Shown one piece after another: positions 47,177 to 56,875 of a stretch of 64,000 bases of DNA. The DNA lies in contig CAJUPB010000010.1 of assembly GCA_910588155.1 (NCBI GenBank), forward strand, positions 1 to 64,000, written 5' to 3'. This stretch comes from an uncultured Christensenellaceae bacterium (GTDB lineage: Bacteria > Bacillota > Clostridia > Christensenellales > Pumilibacteraceae). A program made the position numbers and the translations under genes. The stretch's first letter is position 1. Each line of letters opens with the position of its first letter. The notes under the pieces are model-generated. The model was not told the DNA's origin and made no database searches. It saw only the letters and a program-made list of their open reading frames with translations.

Positions 47177-48553
47177 ATGAAACATACCGACATTAAAACG
47201 TTATATGCCGAAACAAAAGAGTACGTCGGCAAAGAAGTCACCGTTTGCGGCTGGGTGCGCACGTCGCGCGACAGCAAGGCAATAGCGTTTATCGAGATAA
47301 ACGACGGCACTGCGTTCAAAAATATGCAGTTGATTGCCGACAAGGACAAGATAAGCGAAGAGCTTTTGAAAAAGGCAATGCCAGTAGGTACCGCAGTGAA
47401 AGCGACGGGTAAATTCGTCGAGTCCGACAAGAACGGTTGCGAGGTACAGTTGAAAGGAATCGAGATTTTCGGCGAATGCCCCGCAGACTATCCTTTGCAG
47501 AAGAAACGCCACACTTTGGAATTTCTGCGTTCCATACCGCACTTGCGCGTGAGAACGAGATATTTCGAAGCCGTGTTTGCCGTGCGCGACGCATTGAGCC
47601 ACGCCATACACGACTATTTCAGAAAAAACGGCTATAAATACGTTCACGCGCCGATAATCACGGGCAGCGACTGCGAGGGTGCGGGCGAGCTGTTCAGAGT
47701 GACCACACAGCCTTGGAACGCCGAGTATAAGACGGAAGACGAGTACAACGCCGAAGATTTCTTCGGAAAGAAAGCCGGACTCACGGTGTCGGCACAGCTC
47801 GAAGGCGAAATGGCGGCAATGGGTCTGGGCAGAATCTATACGTTCGGACCGACTTTCAGGGCCGAGCACAGCAATACCACGCGCCACGCCGCCGAGTTCT
47901 GGCAGATAGAACCGGAAGTTTGTTTTGCGGATATAGACGACATCATCGAGATAGCCGAGGACTTCATAAAGTCGATAATACGCGATACGATGAACGCCTG
48001 TCCCGACGAAATGGAGTTCTTCAATCAATGGGTGGACAAGGGTGTAATAGAAAAGCTGAACGGCGTATTGAACAGCGACTTCGGCAGAATAACCTACACC
48101 GAGGCGGTGGAAGTGCTGAAAAAATCGGGCAGGGAATTTAAGTATCCCGTAGAATGGGGCAGCGATTTGCAGACCGAACACGAGAAATATTTGACGGAAG
48201 AATACTATAAAAAACCGCTTTTCGTCGTGGACTATCCCGCCGATATAAAGGCGTTCTATATGAAGCAGAATAAGGACGGCAAAACCGTCGCCGCCACCGA
48301 TTTGCTCGTGCCGGGTATCGGCGAAATAATCGGTTGCAGCGAGCGCGAAGCCGATATGGATAAGCTCGTCGCCGCAATGAAAAAGCGCGGAATGAATGTC
48401 GACGGCTACACCGAATACCTCGACACGCGCAAGTTCGGCAGCGTGCCTCACAGCGGTTTCGGTCTCGGCTTCGACAGAATGCTTATGTATATAACGGGTG
48501 TGGGAAATATTAGGGATACGTTGCTGTTTCCGCGCACCGTCGGCACCCTCTGA
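47177..48553 (+). CDS. asnS: Asparaginyl-tRNA synthetase
   Basis: Class-II synthetase of 458 aa. The N-terminal OB domain includes VCGWVRTSRDSKAIAFIEIN. The catalytic core has ITGSDCEGAGELF, FGPTFRAEHSNTTRHAAEFW (motif 2) and HSGFGLGFDRMLMYITG (motif 3). ATG 47177 has AGGAG upstream. Presence of AsnRS means tRNA-Asn can be charged directly. No T-box leader is visible in the repeat-filled upstream gap. Confidence 0.95.
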   Translation: MKHTDIKTLYAETKEYVGKEVTVCGWVRTSRDSKAIAFIEINDGTAFKNMQLIADKDKISEELLKKAMPVGTAVKATGKFVESDKNGCEVQLKGIEIFGECPADYPLQKKRHTLEFLRSIPHLRVRTRYFEAVFAVRDALSHAIHDYFRKNGYKYVHAPIITGSDCEGAGELFRVTTQPWNAEYKTEDEYNAEDFFGKKAGLTVSAQLEGEMAAMGLGRIYTFGPTFRAEHSNTTRHAAEFWQIEPEVCFADIDDIIEIAEDFIKSIIRDTMNACPDEMEFFNQWVDKGVIEKLNGVLNSDFGRITYTEAVEVLKKSGREFKYPVEWGSDLQTEHEKYLTEEYYKKPLFVVDYPADIKAFYMKQNKDGKTVAATDLLVPGIGEIIGCSEREADMDKLVAAMKKRGMNVDGYTEYLDTRKFGSVPHSGFGLGFDRMLMYITGVGNIRDTLLFPRTVGTL

Positions 48554-48574
48554 CGGGTTATAAGCGTCGCATTG

Positions 48575-48945
48575 CGTTGTCAGGCTTACGTTTTTGCTTC
48601 GGTTGCGTACGGGGGTGTACGCGCCCTCGCAAAATCCGCGCCTTCCTGGCACTGCTCGCTTCTAACCCGTCAGAACAGCAATGAACGAGTTTGACATTTG
48701 GACGCGCATTGCTGTGTCGGGCTTACGTTTTTGCTTCGGTTGCGTACGTTTGAGTACGCGCCCTCGCAAAATCCGCGCCTTCTTTGTCTTGCTCGCTTCC
48801 GACTTGTCGGCACTAGAACTTATGAACTTGACAGTCTTTCGACCAAACGCGAGTCGTCGCTGCGCGGCGAACGGCAAAAGCCGTTCTTGCTTGCTTGTCA
48901 CGACTCGGTCGAACTTTAAAAGGACTCGCCTGCACGGCTCGTGAT
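48575..48945. repeat. Intergenic repeats downstream of asnS
   Basis: One module at 48575-48667 and a second at 48668-48805 match the 137-bp family. Positions 48838-48945 match the CGAGTCGTCGCTGCG block of the 214-bp units at the window start. No gene is supported between 48554 and 49224. Confidence 0.75.
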
Positions 48946-49224
48946 TTTATAATCATTCGCTTTGTGCAATAAAGCGATTTCTCGTCTGAACTTAATCGCT
49001 CGGATTTTTCTTGTCCTACTTATTTCGACGCGATATTGCAGGGTCTTGACGGTTTGAAACGTATTGCGCATAGCCTTTCGCCTAACGTTTTGTTCGGCGC
49101 ATATTGGGCGGCTTGCGTTTAAATTTTTAAAAACAGTATCCGACATCACTTAAAGTTTTGCGAGGCTTTTTTCAAAAAAGCGTGATTTTTGCCGAGCTTT
49201 AAAAAAGCGGAAAAGGAAATGAAA

Positions 49225-50550
49225 ATGGAACAAATGACGCTGTTTGACAACGATAAGGGGTTGCCGCTTGCGGCGCGAATGCGGCCGCGCGACTTAAACG
49301 AGTTTGTCGGACAAAGACATCTTATAGGCGAGGGCAAAGTTCTGCGCAAGATTATCGAAAGCGACAACGTCGGTTCAATGATATTCTGGGGTCCTCCCGG
49401 AGTGGGCAAGACCACATTGGCGAGAATAATCGCGCATAAGACAAAAGCGACGTTTATCGATTTCTCCGCCGTGACAAGCGGCATCAAGGAAATAAAAGAA
49501 GTGATGGGGCAGGCGGAAAAGAACCGTCGTTTCGGAGACAAGACGATTGTATTCGTGGACGAGATTCACCGCTTCAATAAGGCGCAGCAGGACGCCTTTT
49601 TGCCGTTTGTGGAAAAGGGCAGTATCGTGCTGATAGGCGCGACGACCGAAAACCCGTCCTTCGAGGTCAACGGCGCATTGCTGTCCCGTTGCAAAGTATT
49701 CGTGTTGCAGTCGCTGAAAGCGGAAGAGATAGCCGAGCTGTTGCGGCGCACCGTAAAAGACGAGCGCGGTTTCGGAACGCTCGACGTCGAGATTTCAAAC
49801 GACGCCGTAAACGCGATTGCGAACTTTGCAAACGGCGACGCGAGAAACGCGCTGTCCACTCTGGAAATGGCGGTGCTGAATGCGGATGTCGACGGCGAAA
49901 AGATAACCGTAACCGACAAGACCGTCGAACAGTGTACGCAGAAAAAATCGCTGCTGTACGACAAAAACGGCGAAGAGCATTACAATATAATTTCCGCACT
50001 CCATAAGTCTATGCGCAACTCCGACCCCGACGCCGCCGTGTATTGGTTGGCACGTATGTTGGAAGCGGGAGAAGACCCGCTGTATGTGGCGCGCAGAGTG
50101 ACGAGGTTTGCCGCCGAGGATATCGGACTCGCCGACCCGAGAGCAATGGAGATTGCCGTCGCCGCATATCAGGCTTGCCACTTCATCGGTATGCCGGAGT
50201 GCAGCGTTCATTTGACGCAGGCAGTCGTGTATATGTCCGTCGCGCCGAAGTCCAACGCGCTGTATAAGGCATATGAGTCGGCGAAAAAAGACGCGCTCGA
50301 AAGTATAGCCGACCCCGTGCCGCTGAATATCCGCAACGCACCCACCCGCCTGATGAAAGACCTCGGCTACGGCAAAGACTATAAGTACGCGCACGACTTC
50401 GACGGCAAAATAACCGATATGCAATGCCTGCCCGACAAGCTCGTCGGCAAAGTGTATTACCGCCCGACCGAGGAGGGTCTGGAAGCCCGTTTCAAAGCCC
50501 GCCTGGCGGAAATAAACGACTTCAAAAACTCCCTGAAAAAGAAGAAATAA
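49225..50550 (+). CDS. rarA: Replication-associated recombination protein A (RarA/MgsA)
   Basis: AAA+ ATPase of 441 aa related to clamp loaders, acting at stalled replication forks. It shows LAARMRPRDLNEFVGQ at the N-terminus, Walker A GPPGVGKTTLAR, Walker B VFVDEIHRFNKAQQD, sensor 1 IGATTENPSFEV, and the MgsA C-terminal tetramerization region ending YYRPTEEGLE. ATG 49225 is chosen because it is eight bases after AAAAGG; the ATG at 49219 is too close. Confidence 0.95.
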   Translation: MEQMTLFDNDKGLPLAARMRPRDLNEFVGQRHLIGEGKVLRKIIESDNVGSMIFWGPPGVGKTTLARIIAHKTKATFIDFSAVTSGIKEIKEVMGQAEKNRRFGDKTIVFVDEIHRFNKAQQDAFLPFVEKGSIVLIGATTENPSFEVNGALLSRCKVFVLQSLKAEEIAELLRRTVKDERGFGTLDVEISNDAVNAIANFANGDARNALSTLEMAVLNADVDGEKITVTDKTVEQCTQKKSLLYDKNGEEHYNIISALHKSMRNSDPDAAVYWLARMLEAGEDPLYVARRVTRFAAEDIGLADPRAMEIAVAAYQACHFIGMPECSVHLTQAVVYMSVAPKSNALYKAYESAKKDALESIADPVPLNIRNAPTRLMKDLGYGKDYKYAHDFDGKITDMQCLPDKLVGKVYYRPTEEGLEARFKARLAEINDFKNSLKKKK

Positions 50551-50661
50551 CAAGTGCCGCGCCATTTTTCGTGTCGTATATCTTGTGTCATATTGCCTTT
50601 GCACCACAATATATAGAATTATATTATTCATAATATTGCATATTTATACACAGCTTTTGCC

Positions 50662-50699
50662 ATTCTCGCAATTTCTCTTTAAATTGCGGGAATTTTTTT
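50662..50699 (+). terminator. Terminator after rarA
   Basis: ATTCTCGCAATTT (50662-50674) and AAATTGCGGGAAT (50681-50693) form a 13-bp stem with one G-T pair and a 6-nt loop, ending in seven T residues. Confidence 0.88.
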
Positions 50700-50721
50700 G
50701 CATAATTATATATCAAAACGA

Positions 50722-50750
50722 TTGTGTGTTTTGAAATTTTGTGCTATAAT
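50722..50750 (+). promoter_or_regulatory. Promoter of the topoisomerase operon
   Basis: TTGTGT (50722-50727), 17 bp, TATAAT (50745-50750) with a TG extended -10. Confidence 0.65.
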
Positions 50751-50824
50751 TGAAGAATAATGCGTCAAAAGCGGAAAAGCCGAAAAAGCTGTCCGGCATT
50801 AAAAGCAGGGCAGAGGAGGAGAAA

Positions 50825-52786
50825 ATGCAGAATTACAGCGCGAATAACATAAAGGTCCTCGAAGGTCTGGACGCAGTCAGACTGCGCCCCGGTATGTATA
50901 TAGGCACGACGGGCGTCAAAGGACTTCACCACATACTGTGGGAAATAGTGGACAACTCTATGGACGAAGTCGCCAACGGTTACGGCACGACGATAAACGT
51001 CACCGTTCACGCCGACGGCTCGGTTTCGGTCGAGGACGACGGCAGAGGTATCCCCGTTGATATCCATCCGCAACTCGGCGTGTCGGGCGTGGAAGTGGTT
51101 TTCACGCAGCTTCACGCAGGCGGCAAATTCGACAACTCCAACTATTCCCATTCCGGCGGTTTGCACGGCGTGGGCGCGTCGGTCACGAACGCGCTTTCGG
51201 AATGGACGGTCGTCGAGGTCTACAAGAACGGCACGACTTACAGAATGGAGTTCGAGTCCAAAGCGCTCGAAGAGGGCGGCGAAGTCAAGGGCGGTCTTGT
51301 CAAATATCACTTGATTGACACGGGCGAAAAGACGGACAAGCACGGCTCGAAGGTCAGATTCAAACCCGACAAGCGCGTGTTCGAAACCGTCAATTTCCAC
51401 ATTGACGTCATATCCCGCAGACTCAAAGAACTTGCCTTTTTGAATAAAGGCGCGAAAATAACGCTGACCGACGAGCGGGTGCCGCACGGCAACGGATTCC
51501 TTTCGAGAGAGTATTGCTACGAGGGCGGACTCATAGATTTCGTCAAATACCTGAACGAAACCAAAACCCCGCTTTTTCCCGAGCCCATAATCATTTCCGG
51601 CGAAAAGGACAATATTTCTATGGAACTTGCTTTCCAGTATACCGACGCGTATACCGACAGCATATTTTCGTATGTAAACAATATCCCGACCACCGAGGGC
51701 GGCACGCACGAAACCGGCTTCAAGGCGGCATTGACGAAAGTTATGAACGACCTTGCGAGAAAAACGGGTATGTTGAAGGATAAAGACGACAACCTGCTCG
51801 GCGACGATTTCCGCGAGGGACTGACGGCGGTTATGAGCGTTCAGATGCAGAATATTCAGTTCGAGGGTCAGACAAAGACCAAGCTCGGCAATCCCGAAGC
51901 CCGCATAGCGATAGAGAGTATCACGTCGCAGGAGCTTCAAGCGCTGTTCACGAGCGACGAGAACAAAGGACTCATAGAGACCATTCTCAAAAAAGCGCTG
52001 CTCGCGGCAAAAGTCAGAGAGGCGGCGAGAAAGGAAAAGGAAATAACCCGCGCAAAGAACAGTATCGACAATTTCAATCTCGTCGGAAAACTGTCGAGTT
52101 GCACGGGCAAAAAACCAGAGCTGAACGAATTGTTCATTGTCGAGGGCGACAGCGCGGGCGGAACGTGCAAACAGGCGAGAAACAGAAAGTTCCAGGCAAT
52201 ATTGCCGCTGCGCGGAAAACCTCTGAACGCGGAGAAAAAACGTATCGACCAAGTGCTTGCCAACGAGGAAATTCGCACGATAATTTCCGCTTTGGGAAGC
52301 GGTATCGGCGAGGATTTCAACGTCGACAACTTGAACTACCACAAAGTCATAATTCTGTCCGACGCCGACCAGGACGGCGCGCATATAAGGGCGATACTTC
52401 TGACGTTCTTCTTCCGCTATATGAAAGATTTGATATCGGAAGGACACGTGTATATCGGGCTTCCGCCGCTGTATAAAATAGCCAAAAAAGACAAAGTGGA
52501 ATACGTCTATTCCGACGAGGAGTTGGAGGCGCTGAAACCGCAGTTCGGCAGGGGCGCGGAAGTGCAGAGATATAAAGGTCTCGGCGAAATGAACGCCGAC
52601 CAGCTTTGGGACACGACAATGAATCCCGAAAAACGTACTCTCGTCAAAGTCACGATAGACGACGCGACGGAAGCGGAAAAGCTGGTTTCCACGCTTATGG
52701 GCGATATGGTGGAACTCCGTAAGGCATATATAGTGGAACACGCGAATTTCAATAGGGAAGACCGATTTAAGCAGGAAGCGAAATAA
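50825..52786 (+). CDS. Type IIA DNA topoisomerase subunit B (GyrB/ParE family)
   Basis: ATPase subunit of 653 aa. The GHKL domain (1-220) has IVDNSMDE, DDGRGIPVD and SGGLHGVGASVTNALS. The transducer follows, then TOPRIM with the catalytic Glu in FIVEGDSAGG and the metal site LSDADQDGAHI, and a C-terminal QRYKGLGEMN. ATG 50825 follows GAGGAGGA (50813-50820); an in-frame extension upstream overlaps the promoter. Its partner subunit lies 62 bp downstream. GyrB and ParE cannot be told apart here by eye; the partner lacks a GyrA box, which leans towards topoisomerase IV. Confidence 0.93.
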   Translation: MQNYSANNIKVLEGLDAVRLRPGMYIGTTGVKGLHHILWEIVDNSMDEVANGYGTTINVTVHADGSVSVEDDGRGIPVDIHPQLGVSGVEVVFTQLHAGGKFDNSNYSHSGGLHGVGASVTNALSEWTVVEVYKNGTTYRMEFESKALEEGGEVKGGLVKYHLIDTGEKTDKHGSKVRFKPDKRVFETVNFHIDVISRRLKELAFLNKGAKITLTDERVPHGNGFLSREYCYEGGLIDFVKYLNETKTPLFPEPIIISGEKDNISMELAFQYTDAYTDSIFSYVNNIPTTEGGTHETGFKAALTKVMNDLARKTGMLKDKDDNLLGDDFREGLTAVMSVQMQNIQFEGQTKTKLGNPEARIAIESITSQELQALFTSDENKGLIETILKKALLAAKVREAARKEKEITRAKNSIDNFNLVGKLSSCTGKKPELNELFIVEGDSAGGTCKQARNRKFQAILPLRGKPLNAEKKRIDQVLANEEIRTIISALGSGIGEDFNVDNLNYHKVIILSDADQDGAHIRAILLTFFFRYMKDLISEGHVYIGLPPLYKIAKKDKVEYVYSDEELEALKPQFGRGAEVQRYKGLGEMNADQLWDTTMNPEKRTLVKVTIDDATEAEKLVSTLMGDMVELRKAYIVEHANFNREDRFKQEAK

Positions 52787-52848
52787 AAGCCCGAAAAAGT
52801 CAGAAAGCAGTTCCCGCTTCGGCAAAAGAGCGGGGAGGAGAATAACCG

Positions 52849-55278
52849 ATGGAAGAAAAAGAAAAGCAGAAAATACTCGAAAAAACGATGGAAGACGTAA
52901 TGCACGAATCGATGATACCGTATTCGGAGCACGTCATTCTCGATAGAGCGCTGCCGAGAGTCGAGGACGGATTGAAGCCCGTCCAAAGACGTATTTTGTA
53001 TACGATGAACGAGTTGGGCATAACCCCCGACAAACCGTACAGAAAATCGGCGCGCGTCGTCGGCGACTGCTTGGGTAAATACCACCCCCACGGCGACACT
53101 TCCATATATCAGGCAATGGTGCGTATGGCACAGCCGTTTTCTATGGGCGCGTGCCTTGTGGACGGACACGGCAACTTCGGCAGCATAGACGGCGACGGCG
53201 CGGCGGCAATGCGTTACACCGAGGTGAGAATGACCCCGCTCGCGTTGGAACTCTTGCGCGATTTGGATAAGAACACCGTGCGTTGGTCGCCGAACTTCGA
53301 CGATACGCGAATGGAGCCCGACATACTTCCGGGCAGATTCCCGAACCTGCTAGTCAACGGCGCAACGGGCATAGCCGTCGGTCTGGCGACGAATATCCCG
53401 CCGCATAACCTTATGGAGTGTATCGACGGCGTGATTGCGTATATCGACAATCCGAGAATCAAACTCGGCGATATGATGCGCATAATCAAAGGTCCCGATT
53501 TTCCCGGCGGCGGCTTTATAATAGCGACGGAGCTGGAAAAGGCATACGAAACAGGCAAGGGCAAAATAATGCTGCGCGCAAAGGTGCACATCGAAAACGG
53601 CGACAACGACAAGAAACTGATTGTCGTGGACGAACTCCCGTTCGGCGTGAATAAAGCGACGCTGTTGGAAAGCATACTCAAAGTCAGAGAGGACAAAAAA
53701 GGACTGCTCTCCGGCATAGCCGAGATAACCGACGAATCGGACAGAAACGGTATGCGCGCGGTTATAAAGGTCAAAAAGGACTGCGACCCCAAACCCATAA
53801 TAGACCTGCTGTTCAAGTATACGAACCTGTCGGTGTCCTACGGCATAAATATGGTGGCAATCGCCGACGGCAAGCCGCAGCTTATGGGACTTTTGGATAT
53901 AGTCGCATACTACGTGAACTATCAGCGCGACGTCATTTTGAGAAGAACCAAATACGAACTCGACGCCGCGAAAGAACGCGAACATATTCTGGAAGGTCTC
54001 GTCATAGCCGTAAGAAATATCGACGAGGTAATAAAGATTATCAAGACAAGTCAGTCCACCGCGGAAGCAAAGGACAGACTGCGCAAACGCTTCGAACTTT
54101 CCGAAAGACAGGCGCAGGCGATACTCGATTTAAGACTTGCCCGCCTCACGCATCTGGAAGTCTATAAGCTGGAAAAGGAACTCGCCGACGTCAAGGCGCT
54201 GATTGAAAGACTGTCGGCAATCGTCGCGTCCAAAAAATTGCAGATGGACTTGGTCAAAGCCGAGCTGCTGCAAATCAGAAAGGCATACAGAGAAAACAGA
54301 AAGACGACGATATTGAAATCGGCGGACGACTACAATGTGCCGAGCGACGACGACGAAAAGCCCATCGAGGACTATATCGTCTGCGTGAACTCGCTCGGAA
54401 ACATAAAACGTATGTTGGTGAAGAACTTTACGATGGCGACAAAGGACTTCTCCGATTCGTCCACGGGCAGCGAGATAAGCCCGATAATTGTCAAGACGAA
54501 GAGCGACGAAACGCTGTACTGCTTCACAAACCTCGGCAATTGCTATAAGGCGGACGTGGAAAGCCTGCCGGACGGCAAGTGGCGCGAAAAGGGAATGCCC
54601 GCGCATAAGGTGATAAGCGAAATGGGCAAGACCGAAAAAATCGTGTACGCGCTTCCCGTAATGGACACGCTTCCCAAGGGCAACCTGCTGTTCTATACGA
54701 GGGACGGAATGGTCAAGCGTTCGGCATTCTCGGAATATAACGTCGTCAAATCGTCGTTCCAGGCAGTCAAGATAAAGGACGGCGACGAGGTTATCGCGAT
54801 AGAAAAGGAAAAAGCCGATTGCACGCTGATGTTCGTCACGAAAGGCGGTATGTGCCTGAATGCGGATATGAGCGATATACCGCTTCAAGGCAGAGTGGCG
54901 GGCGGCGTCAAGGGCATACAGCTCTCCGACGGCGACAGCTGTCTGTTCATAGGTCAGGTCAACGGCGACGGCGAAATCGCGCTCGTGACGGACAGGAGCT
55001 TCTGCAAACGCGTGCTCGTGTCCCAGCTCGACGTAATGAGCAGATACAGAAAGGGCGTAAAGATAATCGACTTCGGCAAGAGCGGCGGCACGCTCGTGTT
55101 CGCGTCGTATGTGACTTTGCCGTATAAAGTCGTGTTCGTAATGGAAGACGGTTATATGACGGCGTTCTCCACGGAAAACTTCCCGATAGAAAACCGTACC
55201 CACGCGGGACGCGCTCTCTTGAAGGGCAAAATGAACGTGGCAAACGGACTTGTGTATAACGATAAAGTGCAAAAATAA
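52849..55278 (+). CDS. Type IIA DNA topoisomerase subunit A (GyrA/ParC family)
   Basis: DNA breakage-reunion subunit of 809 aa. The catalytic Tyr lies in AAAMRYTEVRM, preceded by GKYHPHGDTSIYQAMVRMAQ (quinolone-determining region). A coiled-coil arm (about 380-470) follows, then a beta-pinwheel C-terminal domain (from about 500). I do not see the GyrA box QRRGGKG in the pinwheel; the nearest sequences are WREKGMPAHK and GRVAGGVKG. That favours a topoisomerase IV-like enzyme or a non-wrapping gyrase. GGGGAGGAG precedes ATG 52849. Confidence 0.93.
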   Translation: MEEKEKQKILEKTMEDVMHESMIPYSEHVILDRALPRVEDGLKPVQRRILYTMNELGITPDKPYRKSARVVGDCLGKYHPHGDTSIYQAMVRMAQPFSMGACLVDGHGNFGSIDGDGAAAMRYTEVRMTPLALELLRDLDKNTVRWSPNFDDTRMEPDILPGRFPNLLVNGATGIAVGLATNIPPHNLMECIDGVIAYIDNPRIKLGDMMRIIKGPDFPGGGFIIATELEKAYETGKGKIMLRAKVHIENGDNDKKLIVVDELPFGVNKATLLESILKVREDKKGLLSGIAEITDESDRNGMRAVIKVKKDCDPKPIIDLLFKYTNLSVSYGINMVAIADGKPQLMGLLDIVAYYVNYQRDVILRRTKYELDAAKEREHILEGLVIAVRNIDEVIKIIKTSQSTAEAKDRLRKRFELSERQAQAILDLRLARLTHLEVYKLEKELADVKALIERLSAIVASKKLQMDLVKAELLQIRKAYRENRKTTILKSADDYNVPSDDDEKPIEDYIVCVNSLGNIKRMLVKNFTMATKDFSDSSTGSEISPIIVKTKSDETLYCFTNLGNCYKADVESLPDGKWREKGMPAHKVISEMGKTEKIVYALPVMDTLPKGNLLFYTRDGMVKRSAFSEYNVVKSSFQAVKIKDGDEVIAIEKEKADCTLMFVTKGGMCLNADMSDIPLQGRVAGGVKGIQLSDGDSCLFIGQVNGDGEIALVTDRSFCKRVLVSQLDVMSRYRKGVKIIDFGKSGGTLVFASYVTLPYKVVFVMEDGYMTAFSTENFPIENRTHAGRALLKGKMNVANGLVYNDKVQK

Positions 55279-55381
55279 AAATGATTTCATAAGAGGGAGA
55301 GGACGCTTTTGACGGCGTATAAGCGCCGCATTTCGATGTCACACTTGCGTTTCCTCTCGGTCACGTACAAGAAATTTTCAT

Positions 55382-55423
55382 AAAGAGGGAGAGGGCACTT
55401 CCGACTGTGTCCTCTCCCTCTTT
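55382..55423. terminator. Terminator after the topoisomerase operon
   Basis: AAAGAGGGAGAGG (55382-55394) and CCTCTCCCTCTTT (55411-55423) are perfect complements around a 16-nt loop. A related GAGGGAGAGGACG lies upstream near 55294. Confidence 0.75.
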
Positions 55424-55546
55424 ATGTATTTTCCACTCCCGCAACGATTTAGGGTTTCACCCTAAATCCCTTTATGTAGGTCAACGCGGTTGACAAGTCT
55501 TTTGCATCATCGTTGCAAACCGTTACCCGCAATCCCTTTACTTCCT

Positions 55547-55806
55547 ACACGCTGTCATTGCGAGGGAGCGAAGCGACCGCGGCAATCCCCCGCAATAGAA
55601 CTGCAACAAACTATTCCGATAGACCCATACCCGAGTGCAACGTCACGCTACCTGCGGCGGCTCGCCGCTGTCATTCCGAGCGCAGTCGAGGAATCTTTCA
55701 GCGAGCCGCCACAGACAAGAAATACACAAGCTATTATATACTCAACCTCTGATACTGTCAATAACCTTAAAAAGACTCCCTTTGGAGAAGGGGAGCTGTC
55801 GCCGTA
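55547..55806. repeat. Dispersed gut-Firmicutes-type intergenic repeats
   Basis: The 560-bp gap after the topoisomerase genes has no gene. It contains CTGTCATTGCGAGGGAGCGA and CTGTCATTCCGAGCGCAGTC modules and a CTCCCTTTGGAGAAGGGGAG hairpin. These words resemble short repeats I recall as common between genes of gut Clostridia. They are palindromic and probably transcribed as hairpins. Confidence 0.6.
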
Positions 55807-55838
55807 AGAGACTGAAAGGATTGTCCCGTCGCTTTTTT

Positions 55839-56063
55839 TCAGTTCGGCTTGTATTCGTTTATGCAAAGAATATCGTTCGCGTCCACGTCCAAAATCGCGC
55901 AAAGATTGGCAAACGTGTCAAGAGCAGGCATAGATTTTCCGCGAATATATTCGGAAATGGTTTGCTGTCCTACACCTAAACGACGGGCTAACTCGGTTTG
56001 AGTCAGTTCGCTTTGCTTTATAGTTTCTGTTATTCGTTGACGTATCTGTTCAAGCATTATCAT
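55839..56063 (-). CDS. XRE-family helix-turn-helix repressor
   Basis: Protein of 74 aa, one Cro/C1-type domain. QTELARRLGVGQQTISEYIRGKSMPALDTFANL is the helix-turn-helix with the QQTIS recognition helix; a short tail follows. ATG 56063 is seven bases after GAGGTG. Its upstream region carries two identical-core palindromes (see 56085-56133), so autoregulation and control of the divergent gene are likely. It resembles small phage or toxin-antitoxin regulators, but no toxin is recognisable next to it. Confidence 0.88.
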   Translation of the reverse strand: MIMLEQIRQRITETIKQSELTQTELARRLGVGQQTISEYIRGKSMPALDTFANLCAILDVDANDILCINEYKPN

Positions 56064-56084
56064 TTTGTAGCACCTCATAAACAA

Positions 56085-56143
56085 TTTTACGTGAAATACA
56101 CGTAAAATACTTGACTTACGTGCATTACACGTAGTATTATACT
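56085..56143. promoter_or_regulatory. Two XRE operators overlapping a divergent promoter
   Basis: Operator 1 has arms TTTTACGTG (56085-56093) and CACGTAAAA (56099-56107) around AAATA. Operator 2 has arms TACGTG (56117-56122) and CACGTA (56128-56133) around CATTA. Centres are 29 bp apart. Operator 2 fills the spacer of a plus-strand promoter, TTGACT (56111-56116) to TATTAT (56135-56140), 18 bp. Binding would block that promoter and probably the repressor's own. Confidence 0.75.
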
Positions 56144-56201
56144 TTTATGTGTGTGTTTACTCAAATAATGCGACTACGGCGAACGGTAGAAAGGTTTGTA
56201 T

Positions 56202-56489
56202 ATGACAAGTGAAACAATGGGGAAAGAAAAAACGGAAAAAAATAAAACAGCGCAATCAAACGAAAAGAGCACGCCGAACGTCTGTATTAAAATAAATTCT
56301 ATGTTGGAATTTGCGTATATGTATTTGGAAATGCTGCGTAACGTCGGAATAAAGTGCGATAAAGAATTCTACCGCCGATACGAGAATTTAATGGAATATG
56401 TTTACAGCAAAATAGAGTTACCCGAGTGTGAAATTTTGGACGAGTATCACGTCTATGAAGTTAAATTAAAAGGCACTGACTGCACATAA
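56202..56489 (+). CDS. Hypothetical protein, divergent from the XRE repressor
   Basis: Protein of 95 aa. A lysine-rich N-terminal tail (1-30) precedes a helical segment with alternating aromatic residues (LEFAYMYLEMLRNVG, FYRRYENLMEYVYSK). It is not a family I can name. ATG 56202 is seven bases after AAAGG. Its promoter is overlapped by the XRE operator, so it is probably the regulated target. Confidence 0.65.
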   Translation: MTSETMGKEKTEKNKTAQSNEKSTPNVCIKINSMLEFAYMYLEMLRNVGIKCDKEFYRRYENLMEYVYSKIELPECEILDEYHVYEVKLKGTDCT

Positions 56490-56616
56490 ACATTGCACTT
56501 CGGAATTGCAGTGTGTTTAAAATATTTTTGCTTTCACTTCGTGTCCCGATAGAACCGTAAACTTGCGACAGAATAACACGCCTCCGAGTATGGCATCGTT
56601 GCGGGGTGGGGTACAT

Positions 56617-56660
56617 AGGGGCGGGACATAGTCGAAAGTGTCCCGCCCCTGTGCGGTTTT
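56617..56660. terminator. Strong hairpin terminator
   Basis: AGGGGCGGGACA (56617-56628) and TGTCCCGCCCCT (56639-56650) form a perfect 12-bp stem with a 10-nt loop, followed after a few bases by TTTTT. The A-rich stretch 56690-56825 shows no gene. Confidence 0.7.
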
Positions 56661-56824
56661 TGGTTACTTTTTTATGCAAAAAAGTAACGTATTAAATATT
56701 CAAAAAACTGACACAAAAAAGTACATACAAAACACACAAAAAACAAACATATCAAAATACACAAATTAAATTTCAAAAAACATTTTATTAAGAAAAAGCA
56801 ATCAAAAAAAATTGTCCGCTTAAA

Positions 56825-56875
56825 AAAAAGCGAAGGGGTCAGGGGAAAAGCATATCCCCGTTTTCTTCGCTTTTT
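56825..56875 (-). terminator. Terminator of the MarR-cysE-cysS-TrmH unit
   Basis: On the minus strand, AAAAAGCGAAG and CTTCGCTTTTT (plus-strand 56865-56875 and 56825-56835) enclose an inner GGGG/CCCC stem and end in a run of T residues. Confidence 0.75.
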
